A DNA stretch of 64,000 bases, taken from Arenimonas maotaiensis. GTDB taxonomy: Bacteria > Pseudomonadota > Gammaproteobacteria > Xanthomonadales > Xanthomonadaceae. The stretch spans positions 534,591-598,590 of the forward strand of contig NZ_BMFO01000001.1 in the NCBI RefSeq assembly GCF_014638745.1. The letters run 5' to 3'. Every line of letters begins with the position of its first letter. Within the stretch, counting starts at the first letter, position 1. Position numbers and translations under genes: made by a program. The notes under the pieces were generated by a model. It saw only the letters and a list, made by a program, of their open reading frames with translations. It was not told where the DNA came from and made no database searches. This document shows positions 1-8,559 of this stretch, in pieces.

Positions 1-1078
1 ACGACACGATCTGCACGCCGCACCAGGGCTCGGCGTCGCGCTTCTTCAGCTCCTCGTCCAGCGCCAGGCCGGCGAAGCGGCCGTTGCGCGGCTTGGACAG
101 GCCGACCGCGGCCACGTTACCGATCATCGACAGACCGCGCAGGAAGCCCGGGCAGAAGGTGAACGGCACGAAGCGCTTGCTCTCGAAGTCGACCCAGCCC
201 AGATAGCCGGTGCCGGCGTTCAGCACCCACAGCTTGCCGTTGTGCCAGCGCGGCGAGTGCGGCATCGACAGCCCTTCGCACACGATCTCGTCGGTCTCCA
301 CGTCGATCACCACGCCGCCGTCGGCGCGGCGGTCGCGCCAGCCGTCGACCGAGTCGCTCTTGCACACCGCGGTCACGTACTTGGGCTCGCCGTCCTTCAT
401 CGCCAGCCCGTTCAGGTGGCAGCGGTCTTCCGGCGCCAGCTTGCTGATGAAGTTAGGCTTCCAGACCGCCTTGAAGCTGTGCACCGGATCGAGTTCGGCC
501 AGGCAGGAGTACTTGGTGTTGACGAACACGACCTTGCCGTTGTTGCGGATGCCGAGCTCGTGGATGTCCAGATCGCCGATGGTCTGGGCGTTGCGCGGCA
601 CGTAGCACTTGTCGAACACCTTGTGGATGACCTGGTTGCGGCGCAGCGCGTTCTCGAAGCGCCAGAGCTGGTACAGGCCGCCCAGGTAGATGCGCTGGGC
701 GTTGCCGACGATGCCCATGGCGCGTTCGAAGATGCGTTCGAAGAACGACACCCGGCCGTTCGGGTCGCTGCCGATCAGGTACACCCGGCCGGTCTGGTAG
801 GAGGTGACCGCCAGCGAGATGCGGTGCTGCGCCAGCCAGGCGCCGAAGCCGCGCGAGCAGCTCTTCTGCACCTTCAGCTGGGTGATGTCCTTCGGCTTGG
901 CCGCCGGCTGGCCGTCGGCGGCGGCCTCGGCCACGGTCTGCACCTGCGGCTGCGAGCCGGCCGCGTCGGCGGTCTCGTTGGCCGGGGCCTCGGCGGTTGG
1001 GGTCTCGGCGGCCGGTGCGGCGGCTTGTTCGGCCGGCTTGCCGGTGGTCTTGGATTTGGGTTTCTTGCTGTCGCTCAA
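1..1078 (-). CDS. TIGR03032-like protein (3' end outside window)
   Basis: This gene enters from the left edge, so only its first 359 codons are present. The chosen start is a TTG at 1078, because an in-frame stop lies seven codons upstream and GGAG sits about nine bases before it. Residues 1-60 are a low-complexity Lys/Ala/Pro/Glu-rich tail. The rest (from about CSRGFGAWLAQHRISLAVTS) resembles the TIGR03032/DUF4915 family, a beta-propeller-like group of unknown biochemical role. Recognisable stretches include RNNGKVVFVNTKYSCLAELD, HLNGLAMKDGEPKYVTAVC and GLSMPHSPRWHNGKLWVLNA. No signal peptide is visible. It lies downstream of the autotransporter gene on the same strand but a strong terminator separates them. 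The family call is by recollection of these motifs; no function is claimed. Confidence 0.72.
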   Translation of the reverse strand, partial: MSDSKKPKSKTTGKPAEQAAAPAAETPTAEAPANETADAAGSQPQVQTVAEAAADGQPAAKPKDITQLKVQKSCSRGFGAWLAQHRISLAVTSYQTGRVYLIGSDPNGRVSFFERIFERAMGIVGNAQRIYLGGLYQLWRFENALRRNQVIHKVFDKCYVPRNAQTIGDLDIHELGIRNNGKVVFVNTKYSCLAELDPVHSFKAVWKPNFISKLAPEDRCHLNGLAMKDGEPKYVTAVCKSDSVDGWRDRRADGGVVIDVETDEIVCEGLSMPHSPRWHNGKLWVLNAGTGYLGWVDFESKRFVPFTFCPGFLRGLSMIGNVAAVGLSKPRNGRFAGLALDEELKKRDAEPWCGVQIVS

Positions 1079-1154
1079 CGTCTTGCTCCGGGGATTTCAA
1101 GGGGATGCGGGCACCGCCCGCGTGCGGTTGGTTCGATTCTAGCAGTGCCCGAAA

Positions 1155-1182
1155 AAAAAGGCCGGCTTGCGCCGGCCTTTTT
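1155..1182. terminator. Bidirectional intrinsic terminator
   Basis: A perfect 12-bp stem (AAAAAGGCCGGC / GCCGGCCTTTTT) with loop TTGC is flanked by an A-run on the left and a T-run on the right. Read on the minus strand it ends in a run of T and starts 13 bases after the autotransporter stop codon, so it should end that transcript and isolate the TIGR03032-like gene. Confidence 0.88.
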
Positions 1183-1195
1183 CCGTGGGGCCGTA

Positions 1196-4100
1196 TTACC
1201 AGGTGAAGCGGACGCTGACTTGGCCGCCGAACAGGCTGTCATAGGCGCCGCCGTCCTTCCAGTTGACGCCGCCGCTGAACACCAGGTTGCCGTAGTGCGC
1301 CGTGGCGCCGGCTTCGACCAGGGTGCTGTTGCCGCTGGTGTCCACGTTGCCGGTCAGGATGCCGCCGATGACGTAGTCGTTGCTGGCATTGGTCTCGTTG
1401 ACGACACCGACCGAAGCGAACGGAGTCCACTCGCCGGCGCCCGACTGGTAGGTCTTGCGCAGGGCGATGCTGCCGCGGACTTGGCTGGAATCGCCGTCGG
1501 TCAGGTCGAAGTCGCCGTCGAAGTACTCGACCTGATCCAGGTTGACGTCCATCGCGCTGTACTGGAACTGCGGCTCGATGACCAGACCGCCCGAGGTCTT
1601 GAAGCCGTAGCCCAACTCGACGCTGTAGCCGTCGGCATCGCCTTCGAAGCGGAAGCCGTTGCCGTTGCCTTGGCCGTCGAAGCCCATGGCGCGGTAGCTC
1701 AGGTCAAGGTAGAAACCGTTGCCCGGGGTGTAGGTCAGGTAGGCACCGACGGTGTCGGCATCGACCTTGGTACGGCCGCCGACTTCGGGCTTCAGGCTGG
1801 CTTCGGACACGCCGCCCAGCAGACCGGCGGTCCACTGGTCGTTGAAGGCGTAGCCGGCGCCGAACTCGATGCCCGAGCTGCTCAGGTCGAACTGCTGCAC
1901 GCCGCCGGTACCGAAGTTGTCACGGCCCATGTCCGGGGTCAGGCCGCCGTTGTCGGCGAACATGCGCACCCAGGCGCCGGAGGCACCTTGGTAGTCGGCG
2001 ACCTGGCCGCCGTCGGCGGAGTTCAGGAAGCCCTTGACCGCGGAGCCGGTAGCGGCGGCGTTGCCGCCGGCGCTGCCTTGACGCTGGAACATGGTGCCGC
2101 TGCCCAGGTGCCACAGGTTCTGCACCGCCGGGGCGATGGAGGACACCGCCACGCCCGACTGGCTCAGGCCGCTGATCTCGAAGCCCAGCGCGAACAGATC
2201 GTTGCTGCCGCTGACGTTGATGTGCTTGTTCAGCGTGTGGCTGACGGTGTACAGGGTGTCTTCCGCGTCGACATCGACGATGCCGAGGTTGAAGTTGGCG
2301 GCCAGGCTGGTGCCGGACACCTGCACGATGTCGATTTCGACGCCGTCGGTGATCTGCTCCAGGGTCGGATTGCGGGTCAGGTACACGTCGATGACGTTGG
2401 CGGTGTTGCTGATCACGTCGCCGTCGATGTACAGACGGTCGGCCAGCATCGAGGTACCGTTGGCGTCGACCACGATGTGGCCGGTGCCAGCGAAGTCGCC
2501 GAAGATGGTCAGCGCGTCGTTGGCGGCGCCGTCCTCGAAGTGCAGCGAAGCGCCGTTGTTGGTGAACACCGAGGTGGCACCGCCCATGTCGATTTCGTTG
2601 TCGGCGCCGCGCACGAACACCTTGCCGTTGTTCATGAAGCTGTTGACGCCGCCTTCGGCATAACCGAGGTCGATCACCGAATCGTCCATGAAGATGCGGG
2701 CGCCGGTGTTGTTGACGATGGCGTCGTTGCCCGCGCCGAAGTCGGACACGTAGCTGTTGCCTTCGGTGGCGTACCAGTCGCCGCTGTTGGTGAAGCTGTC
2801 GGCGGCATCGTCGGTACGGATCACACCGAAGATGTTGCCGGCGGCGGCGTTGGTGATGCTGACGCTGTTGCCTCTGTGGTAGATGGCCCAGGCGTCGTTC
2901 ACGCCGTCGCTGGTGGCGCGCACATTGCCGGAGTTGGCGATGGTGGTGGCACCGGTCTCGTTTTCGGTGTAGATGCCGACCGACCAGCCGTAGTAGGCGG
3001 CGTTGGCGTTGGCGAACACGTTGCCGCTGTTGCTGACGCTGATGTCGCCGCCCTCGGTGATGGTCCAGATGCCGATGGCATCGCCGTAATCGCCGTTGGC
3101 GTTGGCGGTGACGGCGGCGCTGTTGGTGACGGTGATGTCGCCGCTGTTGCTGTCGGCGTAGATGCCCATCGCATAGCCGTCGTAGCCGCCCGAAACCGCG
3201 CTGATGCTGCCGGCGGTGGTGACGCTGATGGCGCCGGCGTCGCTGTACAGGTTCATGCCGCTGGCGCGGTTGTCGCCGTAGGCACTTTCCACCACGATGC
3301 TGCCGGTAGCGGCTTGGGTGACGGTGATGCCGGCATCGTCCCAGGCTTCGACATACATGCCGGTAGCCCAGCTGTTTTCGCTGTAGACGCTGATCACGCC
3401 GGCGTTGGCGACGTTGGCGGAACCACCGGTCCAGACATCGATGCCGTAGGCGTCGCCATCGTCGGTGACGGCGATGACGCGGCCGTCGACGGTGTTGGTG
3501 ACCGAGACGCTGTCGTTGTCGGACTGCGCGGCGATGCCGACGGTCCAGCCATTCGAGTAGGCGTACACGTCGCCGGCATTGACCACCGACACCTGGCCGT
3601 CGTCGTAGTTCCAGGCGCCGATACCGACCGCTCTGTCCGAACCATAGGCGACCACATAGGCGTCGGCGGCATTGCTGACGCTGATGTCGCCGCTGCCGTT
3701 GGTTTCGGCATAGATGCCGACGGCATAATCGCTGCCGGCCGTGGCAACGACCAGACCGGCGTTGGTCACGGTGATGTCGCCGTCGATGCCGCGGGCGGAG
3801 ATGCCGTAGGCGTCGTTCCAGCCTTCGGCGTAAATCGCGCCATCGGCGGTATTGGCGATCACGGTATCGCCGAAGTCGTTGAACACGTTGACGCCATAGG
3901 CACGGTCGTCTTCCGAGTACACGTTGATGGTGCCGCTGTTGGTGACGCTGGCCAATTCACCGTAGCTGCCGTTGTCCATGCGGACCACGATGCCTTCAGC
4001 GTCGCCGTTCCAGGAAGCGACGGCGATGTCGCCCGAGTTGCTGACGGTGACCGGCACAGCACCCTCGCCATCCGCCCAGTAGGCGTTCTGGGTGATCACC

Positions 4101-7100
4101 CAGCCGCCATTGCCGACATAACCGTTCAAGCCGCTGCAACCGGCGACGTTGGCACAGACGAAGCCCTGGGTCTCGACGTAACGCGAACCCGTTTCAATGA
4201 AGGCACCGATGCCGGACGCATCGCCGTTGGCTTCGACGATGATATCGCCGGCGTTTGCGATGTTGATGCTGGCGCCATCGTTCGACAGACCCTGCATGTT
4301 GACGTAAACGTCGATGCCGCCAGCGATATTGTCGTCGGAGTCGACGGAAATCACGCCTTCGGCGTAGTTGACCACGCTGACGCTGCTGTTGCGACGGGCA
4401 TCGATGTCGATGCCGAAGGCGAACTCATTGCCGGCGGCGCGGATGGTACCGCTGTTGTCGACGTGGATGTCGTGGCCGGCGCTGGCGGTGATGCCGTTGA
4501 CGCTGGCGTCGGCATAGGCGCGAACCAGGCCGCTGTTGCTGATGGAGATGTCGCCATAGCCGTCCATGGTGTTGGCATGCATGCCCCAGGCGTTGCCGGA
4601 GACGGAAGCGATCGCTTCGATCGTGCCCGTGTTGGTCAAGCGGATGTCGCCGGCGCCGTGATGGCGCATATCGATACCCAAGGCCAGATCGCCGTAACCA
4701 CTATGGGTCTCGGAGCTGATCAAGCCGCTATTGCTAACCACGATGTCGCCATTGCCGTAATGGTAGGCGTGGATGCCGTCGGCATCGCTGCCCTGGCTCT
4801 CGGCGTTGATGACGCCGCCGATCAGGTCGCCATAACCGTCGAGCACCGCGGTGTTGGTGATGGTCAGGTCGCCGTCGGCGTAGGTTTCGGCCTTGATGCC
4901 GAAGGCGTCGCCGTAATCGCTTTCGGCCAACACCACGCCGGTGTTGGTCACGGTCAGCACGTAGTCGCCGAATTCGGCGTCCAGGCCCAGCTCCATGCCG
5001 TAGGCATCGTCGCCCCGGGCGAACACATCGATCAGACCGCTGTTGCCGACGATCAAGTCGCCGTAGCCGTTGACGCTACCGTCAATGCCGGTGGCATTGT
5101 CGTCACCCACGACCAGGATGTTGCCGCTGTTGGTCACGGTGATGCCGGCGTAGCCGTAGTAGGTGGCCGCATCGATACCGAAAGCATCGTCGTCGTCCAC
5201 CGACACGTCGATGGTGCCGCTATTGGTCACCGTGATGTCGCCGCCGGTACCGTAGGTGTCGACACGCACGCCCCACGAATCTTCGTCGGCGTAGACGTCG
5301 ATCAGGCCGCTGTTGGTGACGGTGATGGCGCCGGCATATTCGCTGCCTTGGTCATTCGCCATGGCGCGGATGCCCCACGCGTCGCCGTTCTGGTCGCCTT
5401 CCGAGTACACGCCGATGCGGCCGCTGTTGGTGACGGTGATGTCGCCGTAGCCTTCGCTACGCACGTCGATGCCGACGGCTTCCGTGTTATTGAAGCCGTT
5501 GTAGCTCCAGCTGTGGGTGTAGACATCAATGATGCCGCCGATCAGATCGCCATTGGCGTTACGCAACGCGGTGTTGTTGATGGTGATGTCACCGTTGTAA
5601 TCGCCCGAGGACACGGAACGGATACCGGTGGCATTGTATTCATCGGCGTCGACATTGATGACGCCGGTGTTATCGACCACGGTGGTGCCGTCGATCGAGT
5701 TGGTGAGGACGCCGGTGGCGCTTTCGTCGCCGAACACGTCGACCAGGCCGGTGTTGCCGACATGGATGTCGCCCGGCAGCAGACCGACCGAGAACGGGCC
5801 CATGCCGCTGCCGCTGGCGTAGGCTTGGATGCCGAACGCGTCGTCGTTCCAGGAGCTCACGAAGATCTCGCCGGCGTTGTCGACGTCGACCGCGCCGTAT
5901 TTGGCACTGGCGCCGACGCCAATGGCGTCGCCATAGCCGCTGTTCCAGCCTTCGGCGGTCACGAACATCTCGGCGTAGACGCCGTTGGTGACGGTGATGT
6001 CGGCAGCGAAGGTCGACACTGCGACGCCGAAGGCGTCATCACGGACCGAACGCGACCAGATGTCGCCGTAACCGGAGTTGTCGACGGCCACGTCGCCGCC
6101 GAACGACACCACGCCGACGCCGGTGGCGGTACCGCCGTCGGCCCAGACGCCGATGGTACCGCTGTTGCCGATGCTGACGTCGCCGTAGCCCATGAACGGG
6201 TTCGGGCCATTGTAGGTACCAACAATATTCTGGAACACGCCGATGCCGATGGCGTCACCGAACAGGTCGAACGGACCGTTGTTGTTGTTGAAATCGCCTT
6301 CCTGACGGACCTGGATGTTGCCGGTGTTGCCAACGGTGACGTCGCCATATCCGGTGAAGTTCGCCACGGTCACGCCATTGGCCTGGTCGTAGCCCCAGAC
6401 GTCGATGCTGGCATCGTTCTGCACGTTGACCGCGCCGTACTTGGTTTCGGCGCCGATGCCGGTGGCATCGTTGTCATACGCGCGGACATTGATGTCGCCG
6501 GTATTGCCCACGGCGATATCGCCGCCGATGGTTTCGGCATAGACGCCGGTAGCCCAATTGTCGCCGATGGCTTGAACCAGGCCGGCATTTTCGATGGTGA
6601 CGTTGCCGTCGTTCCAGGCGCGCGCCAGCACGCCGGTGGCGTCGCCGAATTCGCTGTACACGCGGATTTCGGCGCCGAAGTTGTTGTTCACGCTGATATC
6701 GGCATCGGCTTCGGCCAGCACGCCGACGGTCCAGTCGTCACCGTTGGCGGCGATGTTGGCGTTGTTGACCACCGCGATGTCGCCGTAGTCCGACCACAGG
6801 TCGACCGCGATGGCGTCGCCGTCGGTACTGTAGGCGTAGATCGAGCCGAAGGCCTGGTTGACCACGGTGACGTCGCCGCGCGAATCCACGCGCAGGGCGG
6901 TGGCGTCGCTGCGGTTGTTGTTGTCCCAGGTCTGGTTGCCGGCCGAGATCAGGCCGGCGTTGGTGACCGTGGCGAAATCATCGCCGTACAGGTCGACGCC
7001 GACCGCGGCGCCGTTCCATTCCCAGTTCCAGGAGTCGCCGTCCCACCATTCGTTGTTCTGGTCGATGTCGATCAGCACGGTACCGCTGTCGCTGTTGTTG

Positions 7101-7534
7101 AAGCTGATGCCGCCGTCGATGGCGTCGGCGCGCACGCCGTACAGGGTGTTGCCGATGTCGCCGGAGTCTTGATGGTCATCGACCACGAAAATCGAGCCGA
7201 GATTGTTGACGCGCAGGTCGTCGTTGCCGCCGACGCTGATGTCGACGCCGTTCCAGTTCCCGACCACCGAATTGAAGCTGGTGGCGAAGGTGACCGTGGT
7301 CAGGTCGAACGGCGCATTCGGATATTCCAGCTCCGAGTTGTCGATGGTGTCGTTGGTGGCGCCGACGCACTGGATGTTTTGGCCCAGCACGATGCATTCA
7401 TCGGCGGCCAGCGCACTCTGCGAGGCGCCGGCGGTGGCCAGGGCGGCGATCATCGCGCCGCGCAGCGCTTTCGCGGTGGCGCTGACTTTATAGGTACGGC
7501 TCAGACCATAACGGGCTCGGTTTTTACGGGTCAT
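1196..7534 (-). CDS. Giant repeat-rich autotransporter (type Va secretion)
   Basis: A predicted 2,112-residue surface protein. The start is ATG 7534, preceded by GGAAGAG five bases upstream; the reading frame stays open 33 codons further but without a better start. An extended signal peptide (basic n-region to about residue 17, hydrophobic core, cleavage after SQSALA near residue 43) is followed by a very long passenger of degenerate repeats of about 30-45 residues. These have the pattern ITVTNSGxIxVxA...AxGIxA...GYGD, rich in Asn, Gly, Asp, Val and Ser and nearly free of Cys, as expected of a right-handed beta-helix. A short pertactin-like junction precedes the C-terminal beta-barrel (about residues 1848-2112), which ends in the outer-membrane signature VRFTW. 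Likely role: adhesin or biofilm factor. Upstream neighbour is the divergent response regulator at 7747; no shared exopolysaccharide-type promoter element is seen here. Confidence 0.9.
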   Translation of the reverse strand: MTRKNRARYGLSRTYKVSATAKALRGAMIAALATAGASQSALAADECIVLGQNIQCVGATNDTIDNSELEYPNAPFDLTTVTFATSFNSVVGNWNGVDISVGGNDDLRVNNLGSIFVVDDHQDSGDIGNTLYGVRADAIDGGISFNNSDSGTVLIDIDQNNEWWDGDSWNWEWNGAAVGVDLYGDDFATVTNAGLISAGNQTWDNNNRSDATALRVDSRGDVTVVNQAFGSIYAYSTDGDAIAVDLWSDYGDIAVVNNANIAANGDDWTVGVLAEADADISVNNNFGAEIRVYSEFGDATGVLARAWNDGNVTIENAGLVQAIGDNWATGVYAETIGGDIAVGNTGDINVRAYDNDATGIGAETKYGAVNVQNDASIDVWGYDQANGVTVANFTGYGDVTVGNTGNIQVRQEGDFNNNNGPFDLFGDAIGIGVFQNIVGTYNGPNPFMGYGDVSIGNSGTIGVWADGGTATGVGVVSFGGDVAVDNSGYGDIWSRSVRDDAFGVAVSTFAADITVTNGVYAEMFVTAEGWNSGYGDAIGVGASAKYGAVDVDNAGEIFVSSWNDDAFGIQAYASGSGMGPFSVGLLPGDIHVGNTGLVDVFGDESATGVLTNSIDGTTVVDNTGVINVDADEYNATGIRSVSSGDYNGDITINNTALRNANGDLIGGIIDVYTHSWSYNGFNNTEAVGIDVRSEGYGDITVTNSGRIGVYSEGDQNGDAWGIRAMANDQGSEYAGAITVTNSGLIDVYADEDSWGVRVDTYGTGGDITVTNSGTIDVSVDDDDAFGIDAATYYGYAGITVTNSGNILVVGDDNATGIDGSVNGYGDLIVGNSGLIDVFARGDDAYGMELGLDAEFGDYVLTVTNTGVVLAESDYGDAFGIKAETYADGDLTITNTAVLDGYGDLIGGVINAESQGSDADGIHAYHYGNGDIVVSNSGLISSETHSGYGDLALGIDMRHHGAGDIRLTNTGTIEAIASVSGNAWGMHANTMDGYGDISISNSGLVRAYADASVNGITASAGHDIHVDNSGTIRAAGNEFAFGIDIDARRNSSVSVVNYAEGVISVDSDDNIAGGIDVYVNMQGLSNDGASINIANAGDIIVEANGDASGIGAFIETGSRYVETQGFVCANVAGCSGLNGYVGNGGWVITQNAYWADGEGAVPVTVSNSGDIAVASWNGDAEGIVVRMDNGSYGELASVTNSGTINVYSEDDRAYGVNVFNDFGDTVIANTADGAIYAEGWNDAYGISARGIDGDITVTNAGLVVATAGSDYAVGIYAETNGSGDISVSNAADAYVVAYGSDRAVGIGAWNYDDGQVSVVNAGDVYAYSNGWTVGIAAQSDNDSVSVTNTVDGRVIAVTDDGDAYGIDVWTGGSANVANAGVISVYSENSWATGMYVEAWDDAGITVTQAATGSIVVESAYGDNRASGMNLYSDAGAISVTTAGSISAVSGGYDGYAMGIYADSNSGDITVTNSAAVTANANGDYGDAIGIWTITEGGDISVSNSGNVFANANAAYYGWSVGIYTENETGATTIANSGNVRATSDGVNDAWAIYHRGNSVSITNAAAGNIFGVIRTDDAADSFTNSGDWYATEGNSYVSDFGAGNDAIVNNTGARIFMDDSVIDLGYAEGGVNSFMNNGKVFVRGADNEIDMGGATSVFTNNGASLHFEDGAANDALTIFGDFAGTGHIVVDANGTSMLADRLYIDGDVISNTANVIDVYLTRNPTLEQITDGVEIDIVQVSGTSLAANFNLGIVDVDAEDTLYTVSHTLNKHINVSGSNDLFALGFEISGLSQSGVAVSSIAPAVQNLWHLGSGTMFQRQGSAGGNAAATGSAVKGFLNSADGGQVADYQGASGAWVRMFADNGGLTPDMGRDNFGTGGVQQFDLSSSGIEFGAGYAFNDQWTAGLLGGVSEASLKPEVGGRTKVDADTVGAYLTYTPGNGFYLDLSYRAMGFDGQGNGNGFRFEGDADGYSVELGYGFKTSGGLVIEPQFQYSAMDVNLDQVEYFDGDFDLTDGDSSQVRGSIALRKTYQSGAGEWTPFASVGVVNETNASNDYVIGGILTGNVDTSGNSTLVEAGATAHYGNLVFSGGVNWKDGGAYDSLFGGQVSVRFTW

Positions 7535-7710
7535 CAGGACTCTTCCATGTTGGTATTTGAATAGGGGGCAAACGCGGGCACAACATCCCCGACCCACGTT
7601 TGACCTGTGAATCGTAAATGAACGGCGGGTCAAGACCTTTGCCGGAAGCTCGCGGAGTTTTGCCTGAATGACTTTTTTTGCCCGATGCTACGCGCGCCTA
7701 GCCCCCCCCT

Positions 7711-7738
7711 TTGGCCAACTGCGTCACGGTGCTATGAT
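7711..7738 (+). promoter_or_regulatory. Sigma-70 promoter of response regulator; leaderless mRNA likely
   Basis: TTGGCC (7711-7716) and TATGAT (7733-7738) are separated by 16 bases. The expected transcription start, about seven bases downstream, falls within a couple of bases of the ATG at 7747. No clear Shine-Dalgarno sequence precedes that ATG, so the mRNA may be leaderless. Confidence 0.6.
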
Positions 7739-7746
7739 TCGCTGGA

Positions 7747-8523
7747 ATGAGCACCGTCAAGCCGCATATCAGCGCCACCGGCCACATTTTGGTGGTGGAC
7801 GACCACGACGCCAACCGCCGTCTGTTGAACGACTTCCTGCGCCGCTTCGGCTATCAGGTGAGCTTGGCCGTGGACGGCCATGACGGGGTGCAGAAGGCCA
7901 GCTACGGCTCGCCCGACCTGGTGCTGATGGACATCCACATGCCGGTCTGCGACGGCATCGCCGCCTGCCGGCTGCTGAAGGCCGATCCGCGCACCGCCGG
8001 CATCCCGCTGATCTTCCTGACCGCCGCGGCGCAACCGGAAGACCGCGTGCGCGGGTTGAGCGAGGGCGCGGTCGACTACATCGTCAAGCCGTTCGATTTC
8101 GACGAAGTGCGCCTGCGGGTCGGCATCCACCTGCGCGCCCGGCAACAGGCCGAATCCGTCGGCGAGCCCGAGGACGGCGGCCATTCCGCCGACGCCCGGC
8201 TGTTCCGCGCCGCCCGCCAGCTGATGCTGCAGGATCTGGCCAAGACCACGGAGCTGGAGGCGCTGGCGCGCGCGGTGGGCAGCAACAAGCGCCGGCTGGG
8301 CGAGGCGTTCCGCACCCAGACCGGCACCACCGTGTTCGACTACCTGCGCGAGCTGCGCCTGCGCGAAGCGCACCGGCAGCTGGCCGAGACCACGCTCGAC
8401 ATCCAGACCATCGCCCAGGACGTGGGCTACAGCAGCGGCGCCAACTTCTCGACCGCGTTCCGCGAGCGCTTCGGCCTGTCGCCGCGGCAATTCCGGCAAG
8501 CGGCCAGCAAAGCCAAGGCGTAG
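7747..8523 (+). CDS. Response regulator, REC receiver plus AraC-type HTH output
   Basis: A 258-residue cytoplasmic transcription factor. The receiver domain (about residues 13-130) shows the acidic pair D18-D19, phosphoacceptor D62 in LVLMDIHMP, T92 and K114 in VKPFDF. After a short linker, residues 150-258 form an AraC-family double helix-turn-helix with the typical second signature DIQTIAQDVGYSSGANFSTA followed by FRERFGLSPRQFR. No histidine kinase gene is adjacent, so the partner is unknown. It is divergent from the autotransporter (213 bp between start codons) and convergent with the diguanylate cyclase, and could control either; that is inference. All phosphorylation-switch residues are present. 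Confidence 0.9.
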   Translation: MSTVKPHISATGHILVVDDHDANRRLLNDFLRRFGYQVSLAVDGHDGVQKASYGSPDLVLMDIHMPVCDGIAACRLLKADPRTAGIPLIFLTAAAQPEDRVRGLSEGAVDYIVKPFDFDEVRLRVGIHLRARQQAESVGEPEDGGHSADARLFRAARQLMLQDLAKTTELEALARAVGSNKRRLGEAFRTQTGTTVFDYLRELRLREAHRQLAETTLDIQTIAQDVGYSSGANFSTAFRERFGLSPRQFRQAASKAKA

Positions 8524-8546
8524 GCCGGGTTGGTAACCCGGCCTAC
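8520..8546. terminator. Hairpin between convergent genes
   Basis: A perfect 12-bp stem (GTAGGCCGGGTT / AACCCGGCCTAC) closes a three-base GGT loop just after the response regulator stop codon. No T-run follows. It may act as a bidirectional terminator or transcript-end stabiliser, or be a REP-like palindrome. Confidence 0.6.
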
Positions 8547-8559
8547 GGGATGACCCGCC

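Noticed and set aside
242-7564. A 2,440-codon plus-strand open frame covering the autotransporter region
   Set aside because: It is the complement of a repeat-rich real gene; its composition (endless Val, Ala, Asp, Gly, His) mirrors the sense codons and it lacks a ribosome binding site, signal peptide or family motif. The sense protein has signal peptide, passenger and barrel.
7600-7632. TTGACC...GGTCAA inverted hexamers upstream of the autotransporter as a promoter or operator
   Set aside because: No -10 at a suitable distance and the 22-base spacing fits no operator I recognise; too weak to list.
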